A stretch of 64,000 bases of DNA from Veillonella dispar (GTDB taxonomy: Bacteria > Bacillota > Negativicutes > Veillonellales > Veillonellaceae), in assembly GCF_900637515.1 (NCBI RefSeq), contig NZ_LR134375.1:765952-829951 (forward strand). The letters run 5' to 3'. The notes below the pieces were generated by a model, which saw nothing but the letters and a program-made list of their open reading frames with translations, did no database searches and was not told where the DNA came from. Positions 1 to 9,870 of this stretch are shown piece by piece. Numbering within the stretch: the first letter of the stretch is position 1; the number at the start of each line of letters is the position of its first letter. The position numbers and the translations under genes were made by a program.

Positions 1-87
1 GCATACATAATCGTAAGCAAATCCAGTAGATACAACAGCGGTTACGGCTAAAGCAGTCATGATGAGTATACGTTTTGTAAATTTCAT
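1..87 (-). CDS. Secreted protein, N-terminal fragment
   Basis: The first 29 codons of a minus-strand gene are present; the rest lies outside the window. The start ATG is at 85-87, preceded by a strong ribosome binding site (GGAGGT, 95-100, seven bases away). The translated start has lysine/arginine residues followed by a hydrophobic stretch and a GFA-YD junction, which reads as a Sec signal peptide. The function of the mature protein cannot be told from this piece. Confidence 0.6.
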   Translation of the reverse strand, partial: MKFTKRILIMTALAVTAVVSTGFAYDYVC

Positions 88-198
88 AGTAATTACCTCC
101 TTGTTCCTATATTTATATTATACTACTATGAGTCAAATAAAATATGATATTCTATATATATAATATTGGGGAGACATTATGTGAAAGGATGAGAGTTT

Positions 199-1419
199 AT
201 GATGAAACGTGCGTTAATGGCTGCACTATGTTTTAGTTTTGTGACATTAGGTAGCCAAGCAATTGATATTAATATACCAGGTGCAGATCCTACAATTTCA
301 AAGGATGCATATCAAAACTATCGTAAGTCGGATGCTACAGCTAAGCAAATGGAGTCTGACGTAAATACTATGATAAGAAAACAATATGCTGATAATAAGC
401 CTAAAAACTGGTCTATAGATGAATTAGTTTACTTTGCAGAGGAATTAAATCACTCTGCAGGCTTTTCATCTTCTGTGTTTATTTTAAAGAATGATGGAGC
501 AAATATAAAGTTTACAATTCCTTCAGGTAGTCGATTCGGAGTAACTATTAAAGGGGATCCTATGACTACAGAAGTAAAACGGGGCAATTTTATCTTTAAT
601 GAAGGTAATTTAAAATACTCGATTCACAAGGAAAAAGAAGGAAACTCTAAGGCCAATACATTCTCATATCCGACCATTAAAAATGGTTCATGGGAAGTTA
701 GACAAAATCAAAAGGGAACTTTAGAAGGAGTCCTAAGCTTTAGAATGAAAGCTGATCCTTCATTATCTTACCAAGTTACTTATGATTTAAGTAAGTCTAG
801 AGAACTAGAATTGCTAAAGAAACATAATCAAGAATATGTATATAAAGAGCTAATGTCACCATTAGTTAATTATGTATTACCTTCAATTGAACCAGCAAAA
901 CAAGTACTTTCAAGAACTAAACCTTTTACTATAAAGGGATTTACATTCCAAACACTTAAATCGAGTAATTTAACGTATAGTGGTACTGAGGCTGATGCTA
1001 TTTATAGTTATGATGGTAAAGGGTATCGTGAGGGCGTCATGGTAAGAGAATTAACTCCAACAGAGATAGCGAATAAACATAAATTATTTGCTGAAGTAAT
1101 AGAGTTCTTTACGAAGTATAAGCCTTATTCTGGATATAAACCAATCCAATATGCTACTGTATGGAATGATGCTACTCCAGCTATTTATATGGAAGTAGAA
1201 CGATCTACATCGAAAATGTATATTCAATCGCTATATGATGATAAATATTTATATACTCACTTTATAATGACAGACTTAGATATTAAAATTCCATCAAAAG
1301 AATTAAGGGATGTTGTTCAATATGCTGAAAATTCAAATGATAAAGAACAATATTCCAAACGAATGGCAGGTATGAGTGCTATACCAAAGGGAATGTATGA
1401 AAGGTCAACTGTTAAATAA
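199..1419 (+). CDS. Secreted INIPGA-family protein, paralogue 1 of 4
   Basis: I do not recognise a named family. The 406-residue product has a signal peptide (about residues 1-21, ending SQA), directly followed by the motif IDINIPGADPTISKDAY. The same beginning occurs in the genes at 11738 and 19929 and in the broken gene at 26152, so this is a local paralogous family. Other shared blocks are a central LVNYVLPSI and a C-terminal VWNDATPAIYMEVE. There are no transmembrane segments after the signal peptide and no lipobox cysteine, so the mature protein is probably periplasmic or exported. It begins with two ATGs in tandem behind a GGATGAGAG ribosome binding site. The start is clear; the function is unknown. 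Confidence 0.8.
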   Translation: MMKRALMAALCFSFVTLGSQAIDINIPGADPTISKDAYQNYRKSDATAKQMESDVNTMIRKQYADNKPKNWSIDELVYFAEELNHSAGFSSSVFILKNDGANIKFTIPSGSRFGVTIKGDPMTTEVKRGNFIFNEGNLKYSIHKEKEGNSKANTFSYPTIKNGSWEVRQNQKGTLEGVLSFRMKADPSLSYQVTYDLSKSRELELLKKHNQEYVYKELMSPLVNYVLPSIEPAKQVLSRTKPFTIKGFTFQTLKSSNLTYSGTEADAIYSYDGKGYREGVMVRELTPTEIANKHKLFAEVIEFFTKYKPYSGYKPIQYATVWNDATPAIYMEVERSTSKMYIQSLYDDKYLYTHFIMTDLDIKIPSKELRDVVQYAENSNDKEQYSKRMAGMSAIPKGMYERSTVK

Positions 1420-1430
1420 GCTAGAAAATC

Positions 1431-1790
1431 ATGAATCGTAATAATTTTATTAACTATTTACAACAAGAATATATCTGTGATGTTGATTATCCATGGGAGA
1501 AATACCCAGACTATGTTGTTATCCGGCGTAGAGATAATCAGAAATGGTTTGCTGGAATCTTTGCTATTAAAGGGTATCAATTAGGTCAAGATACAAATGA
1601 ACCTATGGATGTAGTCAATCTAAAATGCGAACCTGATTTAATTCCAAATCTAATTCGTGAAAGTGGAATCTACCCTGCGTATCATATGAATAAACAACAC
1701 TGGATCTCGATGGATATTGAAAGATATGAAGATATAGAGAAACTTAAAATGTTAGTCGATATGAGCTATCGGTTGGTGGGGAAGAAGTAA
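1431..1790 (+). CDS. YjbR/MmcQ-family (CyaY-like fold) protein
   Basis: The 119-residue protein has the typical size of the MmcQ/YjbR family (formerly DUF419), which adopts a double-wing, CyaY-like fold often suggested to bind DNA. The sequence shows the family pattern: an early YPWEKYPDY segment, a central VVNLKCEPDLIPNLI, then GIYPAYHMNKQHWISM. It starts 11 bases after the upstream secreted-protein gene and may be read through from it, although the two functions are unrelated. The family's biological role is not established. Confidence 0.85.
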   Translation: MNRNNFINYLQQEYICDVDYPWEKYPDYVVIRRRDNQKWFAGIFAIKGYQLGQDTNEPMDVVNLKCEPDLIPNLIRESGIYPAYHMNKQHWISMDIERYEDIEKLKMLVDMSYRLVGKK

Positions 1791-1857
1791 GAGCATTTAG
1801 GCTAAATTGATATTTAAAATAAAAGAATAATTACATATTATTGTTATATGTAAAATT

Positions 1858-1910
1858 TACCACATATTTTCACTGTTACTTTAGTAAAGTGTTTATATGT
1901 GGTATTTTTT
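1858..1910 (+). terminator. Intrinsic terminator after the YjbR-like gene
   Basis: TACCACATAT (1858-1867) pairs with ATATGTGGTA (1895-1904), followed by six T. The loop holds a second self-complementary stretch (ACTTTAGTAAAGT). It separates the YjbR-like gene from the restriction operon. Confidence 0.75.
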
Positions 1911-1964
1911 GTAGTAGAATAAAATTAATTACTATGAATAAATAATGAAAAGTTAGGAGATATT

Positions 1965-3560
1965 ATGGGTGCCGAATTAAATCAAAAATTATTTAGTGCT
2001 GCTGATAGTTTACGCGGTAAGATGAGTGCTGATCAATATAAAGATTATCTATTAGGGTTAATATTCTATAAATATTTATCCGATAAATTATTGGAATCAA
2101 CAGTTGTAAAAGCTTATAAATCTCTTGATGAATACAATACTGTAGCAAAGCAAACAGAATTATATAAATCATATATTTTGGATGATAAAAGTAAAGATTT
2201 CTTTATTGCTACCATGTCTGATACATTGGGATATCATATAGAGCCTCAATATTTATTTAGTGAGCTTGCTAATGCTGTTAAAGATAATTCTTTTGAATTA
2301 GTTCATTTAAAAAATGCTTTTGTACGTTTAGAAACAGCATATAAACAATTTGAAGGTTTATTTGATGATATTGATCTAGATTCAAAACAATTAGGCGTTG
2401 ATGCTAACCAACGTAATATTACAATTAGTGAAGTGATAAAAAAACTTGATGAAGTTGATGTCTTAGGTCATGATGGCGATGTTATTGGTGATGCTTACGA
2501 ATATTTAATTGGTGAGTTTGCCGCTGGATCTGGTAAAAAAGCTGGTGAGTTTTATACACCTCAACAAGTATCAGATATGATGGCTCAAATAGTAACTATC
2601 GGTCAAGAGGATACACCATCATTTACAGTATATGACCCTACAATGGGTTCTGGTTCTTTGATGTTAAATGTACGTAAATATTTAAATAATCCAGATCGTG
2701 TTCAATATCATGGGCAGGAATTAAATGTAACCACATATAATCTTGCACGTATGAATCTTATTCTTCATGAGGTAAGTGCCGAAGATCAACGATTACATAA
2801 TGGGGATACATTGAATAAAGATTGGCCTACAGATGAGCCATATATGTTTGATTCTGTTGTTATGAACCCTCCGTACTCTGCTAACTGGTCAGCAGACCCT
2901 ACCTTTATGGATGACGCACGTTTTAATAGGTACGGAAAACTTGCCCCTAAGTCTAAGGCTGACTTTGCTTTCCTTTTACATGGTTTTTACCACTTAAAAA
3001 CATCTGGTACAATGGCTATCGTTTTGCCACATGGTGTTCTATTTAGAGGTGCAGCAGAAGGCACAATTCGCAAAAAATTATTAGAAGATGGTAGCATTTA
3101 TGCTGTTATCGGTATGCCTGCAAACCTTTTCTTTGGCACATCTATTCCTACAACTGTTATTATTCTTAAGAAGAACCGTAAAGGTCGTGATGTATTATTC
3201 ATTGATGCAAGTAATGATTTTACTAAGTTTAAAAATCAGAATAAATTAGAACCTGAGCATATTAAACGTATTGTTGATACATATAAAAACCGTGAAAGTA
3301 TTGAAAAATATGCTTATTTAGCTTCTTTTGAAGAAATTAAAGAAAATGACTTTAATCTTAACATTCCGCGCTATGTTGATACATTCGAAGAAGAAGCACC
3401 AATAGACATGGTTACACTAGGTGCGGAAATGAAAGCCATTAATGAAGAAGAATCAAAATTAGAACAAGACATTTATGATATGCTTCTTCAATTAGAATGT
3501 GCTGAGGAAGATAGAGAATGGTTAAATGGCGTACTAGAGGTATTTAATCATGAGAAATAA
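1965..3560 (+). CDS. hsdM: Type I restriction-modification DNA methyltransferase subunit HsdM
   Basis: This is the N6-adenine methyltransferase of a type I restriction-modification complex. It uses S-adenosylmethionine and acts with HsdS to methylate the recognition site. The 531 residues contain an N-terminal helical HsdM domain (about 10-150), GEFYTP (about 195-200), the AdoMet-binding motif I DPTMGSG (224-230) and catalytic motif IV NPPY (301-304). ATG 1965 follows AGGAGA at 1955-1960. The 3' end overlaps hsdS by 11 bases, so the two are translationally coupled. All key motifs are intact. Confidence 0.97.
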   Translation: MGAELNQKLFSAADSLRGKMSADQYKDYLLGLIFYKYLSDKLLESTVVKAYKSLDEYNTVAKQTELYKSYILDDKSKDFFIATMSDTLGYHIEPQYLFSELANAVKDNSFELVHLKNAFVRLETAYKQFEGLFDDIDLDSKQLGVDANQRNITISEVIKKLDEVDVLGHDGDVIGDAYEYLIGEFAAGSGKKAGEFYTPQQVSDMMAQIVTIGQEDTPSFTVYDPTMGSGSLMLNVRKYLNNPDRVQYHGQELNVTTYNLARMNLILHEVSAEDQRLHNGDTLNKDWPTDEPYMFDSVVMNPPYSANWSADPTFMDDARFNRYGKLAPKSKADFAFLLHGFYHLKTSGTMAIVLPHGVLFRGAAEGTIRKKLLEDGSIYAVIGMPANLFFGTSIPTTVIILKKNRKGRDVLFIDASNDFTKFKNQNKLEPEHIKRIVDTYKNRESIEKYAYLASFEEIKENDFNLNIPRYVDTFEEEAPIDMVTLGAEMKAINEEESKLEQDIYDMLLQLECAEEDREWLNGVLEVFNHEK

Positions 3561-4773
3561 ACCGAGAATACGATTTAAAGGATTTGCGGAAGATTGGGAA
3601 CAGTGTAAGTTGGGAAATTTGGGGACTTTAAAGAATGGAATGAATTTTTCTAAGGAGGCTATGGGGAAAGGATATCCATTTATAAATTTACAAAATATAT
3701 TTGGAAGCAATGTTATTGATTTAACTAAATTAGAAAAAGCTGAAGCAACAGACTCTCAACTAAAAGATTATAATCTTCAGAAAGGAGATGTACTTTTTGT
3801 TCGATCTTCGGTTAAGTTAGAAGGTGTCGGCGAGGCTGCTTTGATTTCTGAAGATTTAAAAGATACAACTTTTTCTGGGTTTATTATAAGATTTAGAGAT
3901 AATTATGGATTAGATTATAATTTTAAAAGATTTATATTTATAACAGTCTTGATTAGAAATCAAATTATGTCTCAAGCTACTAATAGTGCTAATAAAAATA
4001 TTAGCCAATCTGTTTTGAATAATCTTTATTTATTTATTCCAACAAAAGATGAGCAATCAAAAATCGGATTGATTTTTTCAAAGTTAGATAAATGTATTAC
4101 CCTTCATCAGCGTAAGCTTGAAAAACTTAAATTAGCTAAAAAAGCGTTATTGCAAAAATTATTCCCTAAAAATGGAAGTCAATTTCCTGAAATTAGATTT
4201 AAAGGTTTTACTGATGCTTGGGAACAGTGTAAGTTTTCAGATATTACATATTTATCAGGTATAAAAAATAAAGAAAATAAACCCTATGAAAGTTATTCAA
4301 TTTCTAATGAGTTTGGATTTATTCCTCAAGACGAACAATTTGAGAATGGTGGAACAATGAAAACTGCTGATAAAAGCATGTATTATATTGTTAGTCAAAA
4401 CTCCTTTGCTTATAATCCAGCTAGAATTAATGTTGGATCAATTGGTTATTATGATAAGCCTGATAATGTTATTGTTAGTTCTTTATATGAGGTTTTTAAG
4501 ACTACAGATATAGTCAGTGATAAATTCTTATGGCATTGGTTTAAATCAAATCAATTTAATCGTTTGATTGAAAAGTACCAAGAGGGTGGCGTTAGACTAT
4601 ATTTTTACTATGATAAATTGTGTAAGGGTACCATAGAATTACCAACTATTAATGAGCAAAATAAGATTTCTAATCTACTTGATGATTTAGACATGTATAT
4701 TACCCTTCATCAGCGTAAGCTAGATAAGTTACAAGAGGTGAAAAAAGGGTTGCTTCAAAAGATGTTTGTATAG
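3550..4773 (+). CDS. hsdS: Type I restriction-modification specificity subunit HsdS
   Basis: This subunit sets the DNA sequence recognised by the HsdMR complex. The 407 residues form two target recognition domains, each introduced by a similar segment (IRFKGF..DWEQCK near residue 6 and IRFKGFTDAWEQCK near residue 216). Each ends in a similar helical spacer (LHQRKLEKLK.AKKALLQK and LHQRKLDKLQEVKKGLLQK). The corresponding DNA is repeated: 3571-3611 resembles 4195-4235, and the 20 bases at 4099-4118 recur exactly at 4702-4721. Such repeats let recognition domains be exchanged in other systems. Only one hsdS is in the window. Confidence 0.96.
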   Translation: MRNKPRIRFKGFAEDWEQCKLGNLGTLKNGMNFSKEAMGKGYPFINLQNIFGSNVIDLTKLEKAEATDSQLKDYNLQKGDVLFVRSSVKLEGVGEAALISEDLKDTTFSGFIIRFRDNYGLDYNFKRFIFITVLIRNQIMSQATNSANKNISQSVLNNLYLFIPTKDEQSKIGLIFSKLDKCITLHQRKLEKLKLAKKALLQKLFPKNGSQFPEIRFKGFTDAWEQCKFSDITYLSGIKNKENKPYESYSISNEFGFIPQDEQFENGGTMKTADKSMYYIVSQNSFAYNPARINVGSIGYYDKPDNVIVSSLYEVFKTTDIVSDKFLWHWFKSNQFNRLIEKYQEGGVRLYFYYDKLCKGTIELPTINEQNKISNLLDDLDMYITLHQRKLDKLQEVKKGLLQKMFV

Positions 4774-4792
4774 TTTTGTGGGGTTGTGTTAT

Positions 4793-7700
4793 ATGGTTAA
4801 ATTGAAAATTACAAAAGAAGCTCAGCTTGAACAAAATTTAATTGAATTGCTTTGTGAGGGGCACGGGCAATGGACTTATCGTCCAGATTTAAAATCTGAA
4901 GCTGACTTATGGCGGAATTTACGTGATAAAATTGAAAATCGAAATAAGAGTGAACTAGATGGTCATGATTTAACTGATAGTGAATTTGAAAGAATTAAAT
5001 CTGAAATCCTAGCTAGTACCAAAACACCATTTGATGCGGCTAAATGGTTGCGTGGGGAAAAGGGAAAATGTTCTATTGTTCTTGAGCGTGATAAAGGTTT
5101 AGGACGTATAGAGCTAGTAGTTTATTCTAATCTTGAGAAGAATGGCGGTTTTTCTTCTTATGAGATTGTAAACCAAATTGCAAAAGGTAGCTCTAAATTA
5201 GAAGAGAGGGAACGTCGTTTTGATGTTACCTTATTGATTAGTGGATTACCAATTATTCAAATTGAGTTGAAAACTGCAATTGCTAAGGATGGAGTTAAAC
5301 AAGCTTATTATCAGATTGAAAAATATGTAGATGAGGGGACTTTCTCTAATACTATTTTTCAAACATTACAACTATTTGTGATGTCTAATGAGCAAACAAC
5401 ACGTTATATGGCTGCAGCCCCAAAAGGTGAGCTGCAGGAAAAGTTTATGTTCTCATGGCGCACAAGAGATAATACAAAGGTTGAGAATATCAACGAATTT
5501 GCTAAACAGGTATTAAATATACCTAGGGCTCATGAGTTGGTATCTGAATATATGATAGTCAGTGAAGAACCAAGTAATAAAGTTCTTATGGTATTACATC
5601 CATATCAAATTCATGCTATTGAAGCTATATTTAAAGCTGCTGGTAAACATGAGTCTGGCTATATCTGGCATGCTACAGGATCAGGTAAAACATTAACAAG
5701 TTTTGTATCTACTAAGTTATTGGCTCAAAAAGCGGGTGTAGACAGAACGATTATGTTGTTAGATCGAAAGGACTTAGACAATCAAACAACATCTGAGTTT
5801 ACTAAATTTGCATCTGCTTATTCTACAGGGGTTAACACTAACAATAATACATTGATTGTTGGTACTGGCAGTACAAGAGAACTTTCAAAAGCACTTATAT
5901 CGGATACAAGTACGAATGTAGTTATAGTTACTACACGCCAAAAGTTAAATAAGGCTGTTGCAGATCTGCAAGAATATAAGCCCGATAAATTAGCTATGTT
6001 ACGTGGAAAACATATTGTGTTTATTGTGGATGAATGTCATCGTGCTATTAGTGCTGAAAATATGGATGATATTAAAAAAGTATTCCCTAAATCAACGTGG
6101 TTTGGATTTACTGGAACACCTATTTTTGAAGAAAATAAAAAAAGTGCAGATGGACAATACGCACGAACTACACATGACCAATATGGAGAAGTGCTACATC
6201 GGTACACTATAAAAAATGCATTAGAAGATGGTGCTGTATTAGGCTTTCAAGTGGAGCATGAGTCTACAATTCATGACGATGAGATTGCTAATGTAGTATA
6301 TCGTGCTATGCGTGCGGATCAGAAAAATATTAGTTTTACTGATGAGGAGCTCGTATCTGCAGTTGAATCAATGAAAGATATTGATAAGGAAGGATATCTT
6401 CAAAGTGCTCACTATGAATCTGATGAACATATTTTATCAGTAATCCGTAAGATTTTAAGCCCTAATAACGCGTATCGTAAGTTTGTATTTAAAGATGGTA
6501 AACCAACAATGTCGGCTATTTTAACAACTAGCTCTATCAATATGGCGAAGCGTTATTATAAGGCTATTAAAGAGTTTACAGGTGATAAAAACTGGATAGA
6601 AACACAATTTCCTAATCAGCCTTTACGACAAGGTACCGTTATGAATGATCCTGATTTTCCTCGTGTGGCTATAACGTACTCTTTAGAGGAAAATACAAAG
6701 GATTCAGCAGAAAAAGAAGCTGAAATGGTAGAGATTATTGCTGAGTATAATAAGATGTTTGGAACGTCTTGGTCTGTTGAAAGTATCAATCGTTATAATG
6801 GGGATATTAACAATCGTTTAGCTCGTAAAAAGGGTGAGTTTAAAGAGTTCGGCAAACATCTAGATTTAGTTATTGTTGTCGATCGATTACTTACTGGCTT
6901 TGATGCACCAAGATGTCAGGCGCTTTTTGTAGATAGAAACCTTCAATATGCTGGTCTTATACAAGCTTTTTCTAGAACAAATAGGACGTATAAAGGGAAA
7001 GATAAAGGTCTTATTACGACCTTTAGAAAACCTGCTACTATGAAAGAACATGTATATGCGGCAACACGTTTATATTCTCAAACAAATAATAACAGTAGTT
7101 TAATATACCCAACATATGAAGAATCTAAAAAGAAATTTAATGCAGCTTATATGGCTTTGGTTAAATTAGATGCAGTAAATTCTAATAACCCTATTACAGA
7201 ACATGCTCCCATATCAGATAGAATTAATTTTGTGAAGTGTTTTCAAGATTTAAATAAAGCATATCGTGCTATAGCCTCATATGATGAATTCAATATAGAG
7301 CTTGATAGTGACAAGAATGGTACTTTCACTAAGAAAATTGCACTTATAGAAGATAATATAGGTTTGTATAATACTATAAAGGCCTCTTTAAAACCTGATG
7401 ACAAAACTGAACCAGGTATTGAACTTATTGACTTCTTTGATTCTAATACAGTTCAAACTTATACAGTTGATAAAAGTTATATAGATGCTTTATTAAGTGA
7501 ATATGAGCCGAATAGTCAAGATACTCGTGCAAAGATTGAAGATGCCTTAACTAAATTAAATAAGAGTGAATCCGTTCGAGTTATCTACAAAAATATCCTT
7601 GATGATATTGATACACACGTAATAGATAAAGATAGTAATTTATTGAAAATTAAACGAGAATACTTTACCAAGGCATATGACTCTATTGTTGAAGACTTTG

Positions 7701-7927
7701 CTTCAACATGGTGTGTTGATGTAGATGAACTTATGGTATCTGTAAATCAATCTACAGTTGGTGAGGATATATATAACAAAAATCGTATAGTAGGTAGTGC
7801 TAACTATCCTGTATATGTACAAAAACACCCTGATTCCGATCCATTTTCATACCCTCAACATATGATAGAAGCATGGGAAGTATGTTTGTTTGAAGAAGTT
7901 ATTCCGTTGAGAGATGAGTTGAAATAG
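4793..7927 (+). CDS. hsdR: Type I restriction endonuclease subunit HsdR
   Basis: This is the motor and nuclease subunit that translocates and cuts unmethylated DNA in an ATP-dependent way. Of the possible starts I prefer ATG 4793 (MVKLKITKEAQ); an in-frame upstream start at 4766 would overlap hsdS and adds nothing family-like. The roughly 1044 residues show an N-terminal nuclease region with an IELK motif (about residue 156), then a superfamily 2 helicase with HPYQ, Walker A ATGSGKT (about 295) and DECH (about 413). A second helicase domain contains LLTGFDAP and QAFSRTNR. The order HsdM-HsdS-HsdR on one strand with little spacing indicates one operon. No disruption is seen. Confidence 0.96.
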   Translation: MVKLKITKEAQLEQNLIELLCEGHGQWTYRPDLKSEADLWRNLRDKIENRNKSELDGHDLTDSEFERIKSEILASTKTPFDAAKWLRGEKGKCSIVLERDKGLGRIELVVYSNLEKNGGFSSYEIVNQIAKGSSKLEERERRFDVTLLISGLPIIQIELKTAIAKDGVKQAYYQIEKYVDEGTFSNTIFQTLQLFVMSNEQTTRYMAAAPKGELQEKFMFSWRTRDNTKVENINEFAKQVLNIPRAHELVSEYMIVSEEPSNKVLMVLHPYQIHAIEAIFKAAGKHESGYIWHATGSGKTLTSFVSTKLLAQKAGVDRTIMLLDRKDLDNQTTSEFTKFASAYSTGVNTNNNTLIVGTGSTRELSKALISDTSTNVVIVTTRQKLNKAVADLQEYKPDKLAMLRGKHIVFIVDECHRAISAENMDDIKKVFPKSTWFGFTGTPIFEENKKSADGQYARTTHDQYGEVLHRYTIKNALEDGAVLGFQVEHESTIHDDEIANVVYRAMRADQKNISFTDEELVSAVESMKDIDKEGYLQSAHYESDEHILSVIRKILSPNNAYRKFVFKDGKPTMSAILTTSSINMAKRYYKAIKEFTGDKNWIETQFPNQPLRQGTVMNDPDFPRVAITYSLEENTKDSAEKEAEMVEIIAEYNKMFGTSWSVESINRYNGDINNRLARKKGEFKEFGKHLDLVIVVDRLLTGFDAPRCQALFVDRNLQYAGLIQAFSRTNRTYKGKDKGLITTFRKPATMKEHVYAATRLYSQTNNNSSLIYPTYEESKKKFNAAYMALVKLDAVNSNNPITEHAPISDRINFVKCFQDLNKAYRAIASYDEFNIELDSDKNGTFTKKIALIEDNIGLYNTIKASLKPDDKTEPGIELIDFFDSNTVQTYTVDKSYIDALLSEYEPNSQDTRAKIEDALTKLNKSESVRVIYKNILDDIDTHVIDKDSNLLKIKREYFTKAYDSIVEDFASTWCVDVDELMVSVNQSTVGEDIYNKNRIVGSANYPVYVQKHPDSDPFSYPQHMIEAWEVCLFEEVIPLRDELK

Positions 7928-8004
7928 CATTATTCAAGTATTAGTGGATAAGAGCTAGAAAAATAAAATATTTTAGTTTTGTCCATATATGGTCAGGAAA
8001 GTTA

Positions 8005-8046
8005 AAAAGTAGTATTAGACACTATATGGTGTGTAATACTACTTTT
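8005..8046 (+). terminator. Hairpin terminator after hsdR
   Basis: AAAAGTAGTATTA (8005-8017) pairs perfectly with TAATACTACTTTT (8034-8046), followed by an AT-rich run. It ends the restriction operon and separates it from the Gabija genes. Confidence 0.65.
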
Positions 8047-8151
8047 ATATTTTGTTAAATATATGTAGTGATGAGCCGATAATTTTTTTTATTATAAAAA
8101 TGCTTATAGAGCTTTGCCGTGTTCTAATTCCGTTGAAAGGTGAAGGGTAAA

Positions 8152-9870
8152 ATGTATATTAAAGAGATTAAGACGATATCAAATTATAGAAATTTAAGTG
8201 GTCAATCTATGGTTTTTGATAAAGATTTAAACTACATTATTGGTGAGAATAATATAGGAAAAACTAATATTTTAGAATTGTTAAATATAATACTATCAGA
8301 AGGCAAGTTTAAAGAAGCTGATTTTGCTGATTTATCGAGCCCAATTGAAGTAAAATATACTATTTCATATGATGATTCAAGCATAGGTTTCTTTGAAGAT
8401 AATTTTGATATAAATGAAGATAACTGTATAACTATAATTGCAGAACAAGATCTTATTGATGGTAGGATTTCTTATTACCATGATACACCTAATAAAACGA
8501 GTATAAGCTTTTCTATTATAAAAAAAATAAATTCTCTTTATTATTTTGCTCAGAGATTACCATCTAAAGAACTTGACTTTAAAGGAAGTAATGGGAGTAG
8601 TAAAACTCTTAATTACTTGATAAAAAAAAGTCTTGAGATAGTAAAGTTAGAAGAGTCAGATCTTATTAATAGCCCAAAGATTAATGATGTCATTGGGGAA
8701 GTAAATAAATCGATTAATTACATAAATGATATAACAGGTGATTCTGTCAATGCCTCTTTAGATTCAAGTCATGAAAAACTATTAGCTCGATTACTTATAT
8801 TGGGAGATCAAAATGGAAGGGAGCTGACATCTTTAGGGGAGGGCATTCAATATGCTTTTAATATAATTCTACAAATTATTGATGCAATTTATAGGTCTAT
8901 GTTAGGAAAAACACCAGAGGAGTTTAGAGAACGATTAATATGTAGTAGTGAGAAATACTATTTCCCATTAATATTGCTTTTGGATGAGCCAGAGATTCAT
9001 CAGCACCCATATAGGCAACGAAGTTTAATGAAAAAGATTAACGATCTATTAAATAATAAAAATGAAAGTTTTATCAAACTAATAAAGGGATTATTTAACA
9101 TTGATGGTTTGAAAGGACAAATCTTTATAGCAACTCATTCTCCTAATATTTTGCTAAATGACTATAAGCAATTTTTAAGAATTTATAAAGATAATGCGAC
9201 ACAAACAATTAAAGTAGCTTCGGGAAATTCATTTGATTTAGATGTAAAATTGTATAAACATTTATTGCATAATTTTTTATATCTTAAAGAAGCTACATTT
9301 AGTAAGAAAATTATATTTGTTGAAGGAGATACTGAAAATGGAGCAATTCCGATTTTTGCTGAAAAAAAGAAATTTGATCTTGATGAAAATGGGGTTGGTG
9401 TAATTAAGTTAGATGGTGCGGATAGTGTTAAATATTGTATGGAATTATACAAATTATTTGGTATCGAGACCTATGCAATTATAGACGCTGATAAGAAAGA
9501 GAGATATCACAATAATGCGAATATATTTTTTACTACTGAAAAAGATTACGAAGAAGATGTATTCGCATCATTTGAATTAAAAGATTATTTAACGTGTTGT
9601 AAAGAACTAGATATACTACAGTCTATGATTGGTATTATAAAAAAATATAAACGTGATTTAGATGTATCTAAGTTTAAAGAAGATCCTAGTATAATTGAGT
9701 TAGATGAGACTACTGCAAAATCTATTGTGGGTGAATGTAAAGAGGCGCAGTTGAAGAAGTTAAAAGACTCAAAAAATGCATGTAAAGGTGCGATACTAGC
9801 AAAGTATGTAACTAAAATACCTTCTGCTTTTGATGAATTGATAGAAAAAGTTAAAGGGGAAGTAGTATGA
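8152..9870 (+). CDS. gajA: Gabija GajA: OLD-family ATPase/TOPRIM nuclease
   Basis: GajA is the nuclease half of the Gabija anti-phage system; in characterised examples it is a sequence-sensitive DNA nicking enzyme controlled by nucleotides. The product (572 residues from ATG 8152) has an ABC/SMC-type ATPase with Walker A GENNIGKTN (about residues 30-38), Walker B LLLDEPEIHQHP (about 275) and an ATHSPN switch (about 327). A C-terminal TOPRIM domain follows, with FVEGDTENG (catalytic Glu, about 389) and IIDADKK (about 443). I chose ATG 8152 over the in-frame GTG at 8140 because AAAGGTGA (8136-8143) lies eight bases before it. The gene overlaps gajB by ATGA. Length and pairing with a UvrD-like helicase fit Gabija rather than a solitary OLD nuclease. 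Confidence 0.9.
   Translation: MYIKEIKTISNYRNLSGQSMVFDKDLNYIIGENNIGKTNILELLNIILSEGKFKEADFADLSSPIEVKYTISYDDSSIGFFEDNFDINEDNCITIIAEQDLIDGRISYYHDTPNKTSISFSIIKKINSLYYFAQRLPSKELDFKGSNGSSKTLNYLIKKSLEIVKLEESDLINSPKINDVIGEVNKSINYINDITGDSVNASLDSSHEKLLARLLILGDQNGRELTSLGEGIQYAFNIILQIIDAIYRSMLGKTPEEFRERLICSSEKYYFPLILLLDEPEIHQHPYRQRSLMKKINDLLNNKNESFIKLIKGLFNIDGLKGQIFIATHSPNILLNDYKQFLRIYKDNATQTIKVASGNSFDLDVKLYKHLLHNFLYLKEATFSKKIIFVEGDTENGAIPIFAEKKKFDLDENGVGVIKLDGADSVKYCMELYKLFGIETYAIIDADKKERYHNNANIFFTTEKDYEEDVFASFELKDYLTCCKELDILQSMIGIIKKYKRDLDVSKFKEDPSIIELDETTAKSIVGECKEAQLKKLKDSKNACKGAILAKYVTKIPSAFDELIEKVKGEVV

Noticed and set aside
6003-6212. Small gene inside hsdR
   Set aside because: It is a shifted-frame reading of the helicase region without its own ribosome binding site or family likeness.
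9183-9452. Minus-strand gene inside gajA
   Set aside because: It is the complement of conserved TOPRIM codons and shows no independent signal.
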